Assembly (NCBI GenBank): GCA_964591175.1
Contig: CAZQAF010000001.1
Coordinates: forward strand, 1-64,000
Reading direction: 5' to 3'
DNA length: 64,000 bases
Source: UBA11574 sp964591175
GTDB lineage: Bacteria; Desulfobacterota; Desulfobacteria; Desulfobacterales; UBA11574
The position numbers and the translations under genes are program-made. Below the pieces are notes generated by a model. It did not search any database. It saw only the letters and a program-made list of their open reading frames with translations, and was not told the origin of the DNA. Shown one piece after another: positions 28,672 to 36,286 of this stretch (within the stretch, counting starts at the first letter, position 1; every line of letters begins with the position of its first letter).

Positions 28672-28882
28672 CTTCAGTCCTTTCAAGCGTTTCAAACAAC
28701 GATAGCGTGAACCATCTCAGATTCAGCTCACGCCATCTTTGCGAGACCTCTTTATAAAAATAGTTAACAGTTGATCATTTAACAAATAACGAAAAAACAG
28801 CGTCCTGCGAATCCGTCAACCCATCGCTGGCGATTGTTTCATATGAATTAATTAACGGGGTGTCAGGGCGTCTTTATTTTGA

Positions 28883-29425
28883 TTATGGTTTCGGCGCCAG
28901 GACCATAATCATTGTTCGACCCTCAAATTTGGGAGGTTGTTCGACAATCGCAATCTCTTCGGTTTCTTGAATAATCTTTTCCAGCAACTCCTTGCCCAGA
29001 TCCGTGAGTGTAATTTCTCGTCCCCTGAACATGACGGTGACTTTGACTTTGTCTTTTCTGGTGATGAATTTATTAATGTGGCCGATCTTCGTTTTCAGAT
29101 CATGGTCGCCGGTCTTTGGTCGAACCTTGATTTCCTTGAGTTGAAATGTGGTTTGTTTCTTTTTTGCCTCCTGTTTTTTCTTGGTTCGTTCATACTTGAA
29201 CCGGCCGTAATCCATTATTTTACAAACGGGGGGACTTGCATTTGGAGAAATTTCCACCAGGTCAAGGCCAAAATCATTTGCAACGGCAATGGCTTTATAG
29301 GTTGGGATGATGCCGATCTGGTTTCCCTCGGGGTCGATCACCCGGACCTCTTTTGCCCTTATATTTCGATTGATATTTATTTTGTCTGATCTGCTTGCCC
29401 GATCTGTACGTTTCGAATTAGCTAT
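28883..29425 (-). CDS. infC: Translation initiation factor IF-3, with an ATA start codon
   Basis: The full protein is about 180 residues. The C-terminal domain (KEIKVRPKTGDHDLKTKIGH) and linker (DYGRFKYERTKKKQ) are clear. A GTG at 29341 would cut off the N-terminal domain. Continuing upstream in frame gives NINRNIRAKEVRVID, the canonical IF-3 start region, back to IANSKRTDR at 29425. There the codon ATA follows AGGAGGTGA by four bases, and no ATG, GTG or TTG occurs in between. IF-3 rejects initiation at AUA/AUU-type codons, and infC genes commonly use such codons for autoregulation. The infC reading therefore starts at ATA here. Confidence 0.9.
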   Translation of the reverse strand: MANSKRTDRASRSDKININRNIRAKEVRVIDPEGNQIGIIPTYKAIAVANDFGLDLVEISPNASPPVCKIMDYGRFKYERTKKKQEAKKKQTTFQLKEIKVRPKTGDHDLKTKIGHINKFITRKDKVKVTVMFRGREITLTDLGKELLEKIIQETEEIAIVEQPPKFEGRTMIMVLAPKP

Positions 29426-29581
29426 GCCTTCACCTCCTGAGCTAAAGATTTTTTTCGATCACGATATATGCAACACACAAACCGTCGATTTCGCACCGTG
29501 ATATTCTTCCTCAAAGTGAGACTTGAAATATATAACAACGTTAATAAATGCAAGAAAAAAATGCAAGAAAATAAAACCGCT

Positions 29582-30100
29582 TTACTGTTGAATCGTATAT
29601 TGGGCCAAAAGACTATTTTGCCAGTACGAATTTTCGAGATTATTGAAAAACGTTTTAAAGAGTGTCAGACTTTCTTGACGCATAATATGCGGTACAATGG
29701 TTATGCCATTGTTTTTATACAGGGGTGTCATTTTTGACAAATCACAGCGTGTTCCGCCGCCCATGACGTCTTCGTAAGCATACACCACTTTACGGATGCC
29801 GCTGAGCATCATTGCACCCAGGCACATCAGACAGGGTTCCATGGTTGTATATAGAACGATTTCCATGCTGTTTGCAGCGATTTCCATATCTGCCAACCGT
29901 TTCAAAGCCATCATTTCCGCATGTTCGATTTCATTGGGATATTGTCCGGCCGTGCCTTTTCTGGCGCCTGTCGCCAGAACCCGGTTTTGATGGACCAGGA
30001 CGCATCCGACAGGGAATTCTCCGGCATCCAACGCATTTTGGGCCTGTTCCAGGGCCTTTTTCATGAAATGTTCATAGTTCGTGTTTCTATTTGAGCGCAT
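29582..30100 (-). CDS. Nucleoside/tRNA adenosine deaminase-like protein
   Basis: A 172-residue zinc-dependent deaminase of the CDA fold. The zinc and catalytic motifs are IEHAEMMAL (His ligand, catalytic Glu) and EPCLMCLGAMM (two Cys ligands), preceded by GEFPVGCVLVHQNRVLATG. The arrangement resembles TadA, which makes inosine-34 in tRNA-Arg, and also related guanine or nucleoside deaminases. Residues such as EIEHAEM in place of the usual PTAHAEI make the TadA call uncertain. It lies upstream of infC on the same strand. Confidence 0.8.
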   Translation of the reverse strand: MRSNRNTNYEHFMKKALEQAQNALDAGEFPVGCVLVHQNRVLATGARKGTAGQYPNEIEHAEMMALKRLADMEIAANSMEIVLYTTMEPCLMCLGAMMLSGIRKVVYAYEDVMGGGTRCDLSKMTPLYKNNGITIVPHIMRQESLTLFKTFFNNLENSYWQNSLLAQYTIQQ

Positions 30101-30143
30101 ACCCTATACCCCTGCCGTCAGAAATATTACAAAGCCTTCTGGT

Positions 30144-30273
30144 AAGTGCCTAAAGTTTGAAGTGATCTAAAGTGCCTAAAGTTAAGGTATGTTATCCATT
30201 TTGGTTGTAATTGATCGTGCTGAAAGCGCGTTCCACAACTTTAGCTCATTTCAGGCATTTCAAACTTCAAACT
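30144..30273. repeat. Degenerate repeat (TGCCTAAAGT units) with inverted copy
   Basis: The left arm (30144-30187) repeats units close to AAGTGCCTAAAGTT and AAGTGATCTAAAG. The right arm (30232-30273) read in reverse complement begins AAGTTTGAAGTTTGAAATGCC and ends CTAAAGTTG, so it copies the left arm imperfectly with opposite orientation. About 45 bases of unrelated sequence separate them. A related fragment lies at 45461-45494. It falls between the deaminase and HsdR-N-like genes and has no coding potential. Confidence 0.6.
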
Positions 30274-30288
30274 TATGAATATTGGTTC

Positions 30289-30855
30289 TTAGTCCAACCG
30301 GCATATGGTGTCATCGCAGGGACAACTGTCATCGACTTCAAACGCATAAAGGATTCTCGCTTCCATTTCGATTTGCTTGTCCGAGAGTCGGTCAAAGCGG
30401 GCGCTTCGGGCAATTTCGACAAGTTCGGACTTGGCGGGAATCGATTCGAGGCCGCGCCCGATGATGCTGCCGGTTGTGCCATCAATGATATCCGCATCCA
30501 GACCGTTGGAAACCACGACAATCGGCACCGAATACAATGCCAGAAGTCTCGACGCCGCCAAGGCCGGCCGGTGCCGGGTAGTGAGCGATCCGGGGCCGTA
30601 TTTCACGATCATGCAAATTTTATCAAAAAGAGAGATCGTGTAGTCGATGGTGATCATCGCTGATTTATCGACGGCTTTAAAAAAGAGTTCGCGGCGGGCG
30701 TCGATGTCTTTTTTAGGATATCCCTTGTGCTCCACCAGCAGACGGGCGAGCGATTGTCTATATCTTTCGTCATGGGTGTCGCAAATCGTGCTGCCGGTGA
30801 TAAAGTCGACGCGCTTGCCGAGAATGAGATGATGTCCTTTTTTTTCTTCCAACAT
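30289..30855 (-). CDS. Stand-alone type I restriction HsdR N-terminal-like nuclease domain protein
   Basis: A 188-residue protein that I recognise as the HsdR N-terminal domain type (PD-(D/E)XK fold). It has LLVEHKGYPKKDIDARRELFF, ITIDYTISLFDKICMIVKYGPG with the core Asp and Lys spacing, and RHRPALAASRLLALYSVPIVVVSNG. No helicase, HsdM or HsdS gene is nearby, so it is not part of a restriction system here. Such short proteins are common in Deltaproteobacteria, with unknown roles in nucleic acid handling. Four cysteine and histidine-like residues near the C-terminus (CPCDDTIC) may bind metal. Confidence 0.72.
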   Translation of the reverse strand: MLEEKKGHHLILGKRVDFITGSTICDTHDERYRQSLARLLVEHKGYPKKDIDARRELFFKAVDKSAMITIDYTISLFDKICMIVKYGPGSLTTRHRPALAASRLLALYSVPIVVVSNGLDADIIDGTTGSIIGRGLESIPAKSELVEIARSARFDRLSDKQIEMEARILYAFEVDDSCPCDDTICRLD

Positions 30856-31004
30856 GGATCGCGTGAACCTATGGCTTATTTTTTTGGCCTAAATTGCATA
30901 AAACTTAACACGGTTGTATAATAAAGACTAAAATATGGTTTACGGATTGTAAAGTATCAAATATTCCTTTACAATACAAAATTCTTGTGAATAGGTTTGA
31001 TGTC

Positions 31005-32060
31005 ATGAGTATTCGTGAAGATTTTGAAAAACGTGAAGAAGGCTTTATTTCTCCTTTTGGATGCCGGAGCGCCGAATCCCGTGGCCGCATTAGAGAAGAG
31101 GCTCCGTGTCCCATCAGAACGGCATTTCAGGTGGATAAGGATAGAATTGTCTATTGCAATGCCTTCAGGCGGTTAAAATACAAAACCCAGGTGTTTCTCT
31201 CCCCGTTGGGCGACGAATACCGAACCCGTTTGACCCATACCCTTGAAGTGTCGGAAATCGCAAGAACCATAGCCCGGGCCATGCGCCTGAACGAGGACCT
31301 GGTGGAAGCCATTGCATTGGGTCATGACCTGGGCCATACTCCCTTCGGACACGGGGGTGAAACGATTCTCAAAGAGATATTTTCCCAGGATTTTTCCCAT
31401 AAAGCACAGAGCCTTCGCGTGGTGGATATCCTGGAAAACAACGGCAAGGGCTTGAATCTGACCTATGAAGTTCGCGACGGGATTTTGAAGCACTCCAAAG
31501 GATATGGGAAGATCCTTCCCGATGATCCCGGGGAACAGGCATATACCGTTGAAGGCAATATTGTCCGCATCGCCGATATTATGGCCTATTTGAATCACGA
31601 CCTGGATGATGCCATCCGGAGCGGTGTTATCGGCTCCCATCAGGTGCCGGATTCGTGCATCAAGATTCTTGGGCAGACACACTCCGAACGCGCCAATACC
31701 ATGATCAAAGATCTTGTATTTACGTCCCATGTCGAAAACGGCAAGCTGGTGCTGCAAATGAGCGATGAGGTGTATTCCAGCATGACCGTATTAAGGGAGT
31801 TCCTGTATGAAAAGGTCTATCGTTCACCCCGGGTGCACAAGGAGTTTATAAAAGCAAAAAAAATTTTGTCCGAACTTTATACATGTTTTTTGGAAAATGA
31901 GGATTTGCTGCAAAAAGGGCTCAAAGATATGAGAATGTCGGGATGCAATCACAACAACCAATCCCACGAAAGAATCGTTTGTGATTTCATTGCCAGCATG
32001 ACGGATCGATATGCGCTGACCCTTTATGAAAAAATCTTTTTCCCTTCGCCGCAGTTTTGA
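31005..32060 (+). CDS. dGTPase-like HD-domain triphosphohydrolase
   Basis: A 351-residue HD-superfamily enzyme of the dGTPase type, which removes triphosphate from dNTPs. It has FRRLKYKTQVF, RTRLTHTLEVSEIARTIAR (metal His78) and the HD pair in ALGHDLGHTPFGHGGE (H107, D108, with H111 and H116 of the catalytic loop). The C-terminal part is shorter than in the E. coli Dgt and matches the group-2 form. The ATG at 31005 is preferred to GTG at 30987. It is followed after 11 bases by a cysteine-cluster gene. Confidence 0.88.
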   Translation: MSIREDFEKREEGFISPFGCRSAESRGRIREEAPCPIRTAFQVDKDRIVYCNAFRRLKYKTQVFLSPLGDEYRTRLTHTLEVSEIARTIARAMRLNEDLVEAIALGHDLGHTPFGHGGETILKEIFSQDFSHKAQSLRVVDILENNGKGLNLTYEVRDGILKHSKGYGKILPDDPGEQAYTVEGNIVRIADIMAYLNHDLDDAIRSGVIGSHQVPDSCIKILGQTHSERANTMIKDLVFTSHVENGKLVLQMSDEVYSSMTVLREFLYEKVYRSPRVHKEFIKAKKILSELYTCFLENEDLLQKGLKDMRMSGCNHNNQSHERIVCDFIASMTDRYALTLYEKIFFPSPQF

Positions 32061-32071
32061 CGTGATCGTAT

Positions 32072-32692
32072 ATGCACCTGCCATTGATGACATCAGACGT
32101 AAAGATCGGAATCGACCCTGACGACGGCACTCCTTTTTTAGATCGCTTGGATATCCTTTATACGGCTATGGATCGAAAGTACCAAGCGGCAGCGGATTAT
32201 TACGGGTTCCAATGCAACGGTTGTGAAGACAATTGTTGTTATACGCGTTTTTATCACTACACCCTCCTGGAATACCTGTATATCCGGAAAGGATACCATT
32301 TGCTCGATAGGAAAAGACAGGCCGAAGTCAAGCACAGCGCCCTGGATGTCTGCCGGAAAACAGCGGCGGCCGATAAAAAGGGGAGAGCGGTAAAACTGAT
32401 GTGCCCTGTCAACATTGCCGGCTTGTGCTTGCTCTATGCGTATCGGCCGATGATATGTCGTTTGCATGGAATTCCTCACGAGCTGACCATTCCCGGCCGA
32501 GGAATATCGAAGGCTTCGGGGTGCGGCGATTTTGTCCGGAAATGTTCTGGAAAACCGTATTACAAATTTGACCGAACCCCCTTTTACACCCAAATGGCAG
32601 CGCTGGAAAAGGCGCTGAGACAGTCGGTACGCGGGATGCACAAGATTAAAATGACGGTTGCGGAGATGGTCGCAACATTTGAAAATAAGTGA
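32072..32692 (+). CDS. Cysteine-cluster protein (YkgJ-like), first of three
   Basis: A 206-residue soluble protein with ten cysteines. The N-terminal cluster is CNGCEDNCC (C48, C51, C55, C56). Further cysteines occur at 94, 111, 119, 129, 151 and 158, including CRLHGIPH. The layout fits proteins that bind zinc or iron, or an iron-sulfur cluster, as in the YkgJ group, but the metal is unknown. It lies 11 bases after the dGTPase-like gene. The N-terminus could also start at an ATG at 32087. Confidence 0.62.
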   Translation: MHLPLMTSDVKIGIDPDDGTPFLDRLDILYTAMDRKYQAAADYYGFQCNGCEDNCCYTRFYHYTLLEYLYIRKGYHLLDRKRQAEVKHSALDVCRKTAAADKKGRAVKLMCPVNIAGLCLLYAYRPMICRLHGIPHELTIPGRGISKASGCGDFVRKCSGKPYYKFDRTPFYTQMAALEKALRQSVRGMHKIKMTVAEMVATFENK

Positions 32693-32743
32693 TGACGTCG
32701 CTCCGGTTCAAAAATCGGTGTTCAAATTCTGGAAATCAATGAT

Positions 32744-33526
32744 ATGAAATATATAGACCTTAATGAAATCGACAAACTGCCCGGCAGAAGACTTGAAAAA
32801 AACGACACCTTTAATTTTCGATGTTATCCTGAAATTGCCTGCTTTAACCGATGCTGTCGCAATTTAAATCTTTTCCTATATCCTTATGACATTGTGCGCC
32901 TGAAAAAAAAGTTGAATGTGACGTCCGATGCGTTTTTGGAAAAATATGTGGATATTGTTTTGAGGCCTTCCAATTTTTTCCCGGAAGTTCTGTTGAGCAT
33001 GGCCGACAACCCCGAGAAAACCTGTCCTTTTTTACGGCCTTCCGGATGTTCGGTGTATCCGGATCGTCCGGATGCGTGCCGTGCATTTCCCGTGGAACAG
33101 GGCGTACTATATGATGTTGCGCAGGATAAGACAGAAACCATTCATTTTTTCAGACCCCCTGATTTTTGCCTGGGACAAGACGAAGAAAGCGTGTGGACCA
33201 CCCGTACGTGGTCGGATGATCAGGATGCGAAGGTGTATCATGAAATGACCGCCCGCTGGTCGGAACTCAAGCGATTGTTCCAAACAGACCCCTGGGGTTC
33301 CCAGGGTGCGGACGGGCCCAAGGCGAAGATGGCTTTTATGGCCACATACAACATGGATCAATTCCGGGAATTTTTGTTTAAAAGCACCTTTTTAAAGCGG
33401 TACAAGGTAAAACCCAAAGTTTTAAAACGGATTCGATATAACGAAGCTGAATTGATGAAGTTCGGTTTCCAGTGGGTCAAATTTTACGTCTGGGGGATTC
33501 CGTCCAAGGACTTCAGATTGAGGTAG
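32744..33526 (+). CDS. YkgJ family cysteine-cluster protein, second of three
   Basis: A 260-residue protein. The cluster is FRCYPEIACFNRCCRNLNLFL (C27, C33, C37, C38), followed by CPFLRPSGCSVYPDRPDACRAFP (C94, C102, C112) and C142. This is the canonical CxxxxxCxxxCC plus CPF-GCS-CR pattern of the YkgJ family, thought to chelate zinc or iron. A long helical tail without cysteines follows. The protein shares its architecture with the product of 34416-35153, so these two genes look like paralogs. It is downstream of the first cysteine-cluster gene. Confidence 0.8.
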   Translation: MKYIDLNEIDKLPGRRLEKNDTFNFRCYPEIACFNRCCRNLNLFLYPYDIVRLKKKLNVTSDAFLEKYVDIVLRPSNFFPEVLLSMADNPEKTCPFLRPSGCSVYPDRPDACRAFPVEQGVLYDVAQDKTETIHFFRPPDFCLGQDEESVWTTRTWSDDQDAKVYHEMTARWSELKRLFQTDPWGSQGADGPKAKMAFMATYNMDQFREFLFKSTFLKRYKVKPKVLKRIRYNEAELMKFGFQWVKFYVWGIPSKDFRLR

Positions 33527-33594
33527 CCGATATATTTCATCAAAACAAATCCGATCTGAAAAAAAGCAAAGGCGTGCCCTTTGGGACAGCATGA

Positions 33595-34419
33595 TTATTT
33601 TAACACCCCTTTGGGCATGGGCACCATCTTCTCACCTCCCAAAACATACCCGCCGTCAAGCCTTAGGACGCTTCCGGTCATAAAGGGTGCATCCTTGATC
33701 ATAAAGAGGACGGTTTTCACGACATCCGATATGGATCCTGAACGGGACAACAACGTATGATCGGTAATGGCCGCTTTTTGCTCATCGGTCAGCAACCCCC
33801 AGCCCCGGGTGTTTTTTCCGTGCCGTGTGTCAAAAAACCCGAGCATGATTTCATTGACGCGAACTTCCGGCGCGCCCAGGCGCGCCCAGGTTTCGGTCAG
33901 CAGCGAGATGCCGCGATTGGCGGATGCATATCCTTCATTGAATACGACGCCGGCAGGACCCGACCGTCCCACAATTCCTGCGATGGATGACAGGTTGATT
34001 ACAATGCCGTCTTTGGACGCTTTAAGATGCGGCAGGGCAGATTCGAACACCCATTGTTTGGCGCGCAGGGTGGTGGCCGTTTCCAGGTCCCACTGCTGCT
34101 GATCATAGGATCCGTGAACCACCGGCCAGCCGCCGCGCTCGATATTGTTGATCAAAATATCGAGACGGCCGAAGCGATCCACGACGGTTTTGATCAGGGC
34201 CGGAATTTCCCCGGTGTCGAGCAAATCCGTTTTGAGGATGAGGTGATCCTGACCGGTCCGGGCAAAGTCCTTTTTTAGATTCGGCAGTTCCTCTTCCCAA
34301 TCGAAATAATTTAATGCAACGCGGACCCCTTCCTGTGCGAGGGCAAGCCCGATGCCTTTGCCGATGCCCTTTACGGCCCCGAGTACCAGGGCGACTTTGT
34401 TTTTAATTTCCATTGTCAT
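33595..34419 (-). CDS. Divergent SDR-type oxidoreductase
   Basis: A 274-residue short-chain dehydrogenase-like protein. The nucleotide-binding motif GAVKGIGKGIG and the DILINN strand are present. The catalytic region is unusual: NLSSIAG keeps the serine, but the expected YxxxK appears as YASAN (Y with the lysine replaced by asparagine), and the serine-tyrosine spacing is longer than usual. The C-terminal GSVLRLDGGYVLGG is typical. It may have lost ordinary dehydrogenase chemistry or use another residue. Its start overlaps the stop of the upstream YkgJ-type gene as ATGA, indicating an operon. Confidence 0.8.
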   Translation of the reverse strand: MTMEIKNKVALVLGAVKGIGKGIGLALAQEGVRVALNYFDWEEELPNLKKDFARTGQDHLILKTDLLDTGEIPALIKTVVDRFGRLDILINNIERGGWPVVHGSYDQQQWDLETATTLRAKQWVFESALPHLKASKDGIVINLSSIAGIVGRSGPAGVVFNEGYASANRGISLLTETWARLGAPEVRVNEIMLGFFDTRHGKNTRGWGLLTDEQKAAITDHTLLSRSGSISDVVKTVLFMIKDAPFMTGSVLRLDGGYVLGGEKMVPMPKGVLK

Positions 34420-35153
34420 TCCCGTTCAAAATTGTCGAAAAGCATGTTTTTGATCCATTGATGACTCAGTTTCAACAACGCGACATCATCCATTTTCAGG
34501 GTGTCCATCGTTTCTGCGTCAAGATGCCATCGATCAAGGATATTGTTTTCAAATATGTTCGATCTGAATGCATCGATGTCATAAAGGGCCATATGAAAGC
34601 AGCGTCTGGATTTGACGTCCAAAGAACCGGACAGGTTCTGATTTTTCAAAGAGATGATTTCCAGGAGCATGTCATTCATTTCATTATAGAAAGAGGCCTC
34701 CTGATTTTCAATCCATTCATGGATGCTCCAGGTTCGGCCCTGCTTAAAACCCAGACAATGGGGCTCTTTTAAGAGCAAGGACCGCTCGGTGATCTTGCCG
34801 GTTTCTCTGGATCGGGATGCAAGGCGCACCAGCGGATAGGTTCGACACGATGACGGGCGGTCTTCGTACACGCTGCATCCTGAGGACGTCACAAACGGAC
34901 ATTTCAATTCTTTGGCGAATCGGGTTTTCAGGCTGACGATGGGGAGACCTGTTTCAGGACCGGTTTGTTGAAAACCATATTGCTCAAGAAAGCGGCTCGA
35001 CGATAAACCGAGACGGTTTTTCAAACGCAGGATATCGTAAGGGGTAAGAAACTGATTCAGGTCTCGACAGCATGCATTGAAACACGGCACTTTTATCGAA
35101 CATGAAAACATGAACCTATCGGTTTGGGAAAGGGGGATGATATTATTTTCCAT
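34416..35153 (-). CDS. YkgJ family cysteine-cluster protein, third of three
   Basis: A 245-residue protein with the same plan as the gene at 32744: FSCSIKVPCFNACCRDLNQFL (C18, C24, C28, C29), then CPFVTSSGCSVYEDRPSSCRTYP, and a long helical C-terminus. The two are paralogs, separated by the SDR gene and facing opposite directions. The start at 35153 follows AAGGAA; the open frame extends to 35219 without a better site. It overlaps the SDR gene by four bases, so the two are probably translated together. Confidence 0.8.
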   Translation of the reverse strand: MENNIIPLSQTDRFMFSCSIKVPCFNACCRDLNQFLTPYDILRLKNRLGLSSSRFLEQYGFQQTGPETGLPIVSLKTRFAKELKCPFVTSSGCSVYEDRPSSCRTYPLVRLASRSRETGKITERSLLLKEPHCLGFKQGRTWSIHEWIENQEASFYNEMNDMLLEIISLKNQNLSGSLDVKSRRCFHMALYDIDAFRSNIFENNILDRWHLDAETMDTLKMDDVALLKLSHQWIKNMLFDNFERE

Positions 35154-35488
35154 GAAAGTGATTCCTTGATAAAATAATCGCGCATATTTTGAATATGGTG
35201 GCACCATTTGAGTCATCAATGACCAATTCCGCGGCAGATGTCAATCCCCAAAAACAATATTTGAGGGGAATGGGCTTTGACGTTCTGTAATCATTTAAAA
35301 TGACGCGTTATGCTCCCGATTCGCGAAAAAATACTGTATGAGATTCATATCCTGAATGGTTTCTACAACATGAACCCCATTAAGTACAATATGTGGTGTA
35401 TTTTGTATGGATATAAACAAAATAAAGGTCCGGGACAATCTGCTGAATCGGCGCTCAAAAATTTATAATTTTGTTTTCCCAAAAGTAC

Positions 35489-35517
35489 TTGACAAGAATA
35501 ATGTTAATTGTTATCTA
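35489..35517 (+). promoter_or_regulatory. Sigma-70-type promoter for aprBA
   Basis: A perfect -35 box TTGACA (35489-35494) is followed by a 17-base spacer and TATCTA (35512-35517), which matches four of six -10 positions. The spacing is optimal. It is the best promoter upstream of aprB, in an AT-rich setting, and predicts a start near 35524. A TTGACA box also precedes sat. Confidence 0.7.
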
Positions 35518-35563
35518 ATTCCTTTGGTTTTCTTGTCTTTTCTATCTCCTTGATTTTATAAGG

Positions 35564-35614
35564 AATCACTCATCCGATCAGCTTGAATTTTTAAATCACT
35601 CGTTCAAGTGATTT
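35564..35614 (+). promoter_or_regulatory. Competing hairpins in the aprBA leader
   Basis: AAATCACT (35593-35600) pairs perfectly with AGTGATTT (35607-35614). The same AGTGATT can instead pair with AATCACT at 35564-35570, and CTTGAA (35582-35587) can pair with TTCAAG (35603-35608), which overlaps the first stem. The structures are mutually exclusive. The layout resembles an attenuator or regulatory leader, but no terminator T-run follows directly, so control of translation is equally possible. Confidence 0.4.
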
Positions 35615-35653
35615 CGTTGATAAGAATAGAATTTTTCAAAGTCATCAAAACAA

Positions 35654-35764
35654 ATGACGGCCATTATGGGTCAAGATAATGAAGGGAGGTGCAAAAAGCT
35701 TACCGACTGTACCGAAAGTTATTTGGAAGAGGATAAAATAACGAAGTTTTTAAAACAAAATTAG
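35654..35764 (+). CDS. Possible 36-residue leader peptide upstream of aprB
   Basis: An open frame starts at ATG 35654 (or ATG 35666) and ends in TAG at 35762-35764. The TAG forms part of the aprB ribosome binding site (TAGGAGGT). The peptide would read MTAIMGQDNEGRC at its start and contains two cysteines. No ribosome binding site precedes either ATG. The overlap of its stop with the aprB site suggests a coupling role, but it may be a chance frame. Confidence 0.3.
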   Translation: MTAIMGQDNEGRCKKLTDCTESYLEEDKITKFLKQN

Positions 35765-35775
35765 GAGGTAATTAA

Positions 35776-36213
35776 ATGCCAAGTTTCGTAATTGCTGAAA
35801 AATGCGATGGCTGCAAAGGCGGCGACAAGACCGCCTGCATGTACATTTGCCCCAATGACCTGATGGTTTTGGACCCCAATGCAATGAAGGCTTACAATCA
35901 GGAGCCGGATCAGTGCTGGGAATGTTTTTCATGCGTAAAGATCTGCCCGACCCAGGCGATCGAGGTGAGAGGTTATGCCGACTTTGTGCCGCTGGGAAGT
36001 AGCATTATGCCCATGCTGGGAACCGAGGATGTCATGTGGACCTGTAAGTTCAGAAACGGCACCATCAAACGCTTTAAGTTCCCCATCCGGACCACTCCGG
36101 AAGGCGCTGCCAATGCATATCCGGATCTTAAGGGAAAAGATCTTGACAACGAATTGCTGTCCACCGAAGAGGCGGACGGCAGACAGTTGCCGACACCGAT
36201 CGCAACGGTTTAA
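35776..36213 (+). CDS. aprB: Adenylylsulfate reductase beta subunit
   Basis: A 145-residue iron-sulfur subunit. It carries two [4Fe-4S] motifs, C10-C13-C21-C25 (CDGCKGGDKTACMYIC) and C47-C50-C53-C57 (CWECFSCVKIC), with the insertion in the first that is typical of AprB. The C-terminal tail (VMWTCKFRNGTIKRFKFPIR) wraps around AprA in known structures. It passes electrons to the FAD of AprA for the reduction of APS to AMP and sulfite in the cytoplasm. AGGAGG lies just before the ATG. It is the first gene of the apr-qmo cluster. Confidence 0.97.
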   Translation: MPSFVIAEKCDGCKGGDKTACMYICPNDLMVLDPNAMKAYNQEPDQCWECFSCVKICPTQAIEVRGYADFVPLGSSIMPMLGTEDVMWTCKFRNGTIKRFKFPIRTTPEGAANAYPDLKGKDLDNELLSTEEADGRQLPTPIATV

Positions 36214-36286
36214 TACGGATACCGGTTTTCAAAGATCAATATATCGATAACATCTTATGACAACATATATTTAAGGAGGATGTAAT

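Larger units (their letters stand above)
35154..35775. other. Intergenic region with the aprBA promoter and leader
   Basis: About 620 bases. The left part holds the start region of the YkgJ-type gene. The right part holds a strong plus-strand promoter (35489-35517), two possible hairpins (35564-35614), a short ORF (35654-35764) and the AGGAGG site of aprB. The transcript leader of aprBA would be about 250 bases long, which is longer than needed for a simple start. Confidence 0.6.

Noticed and set aside
30289..30855. A type I restriction-modification system
   Set aside because: Only an HsdR N-terminal-like domain is present, with no other subunits in the region.
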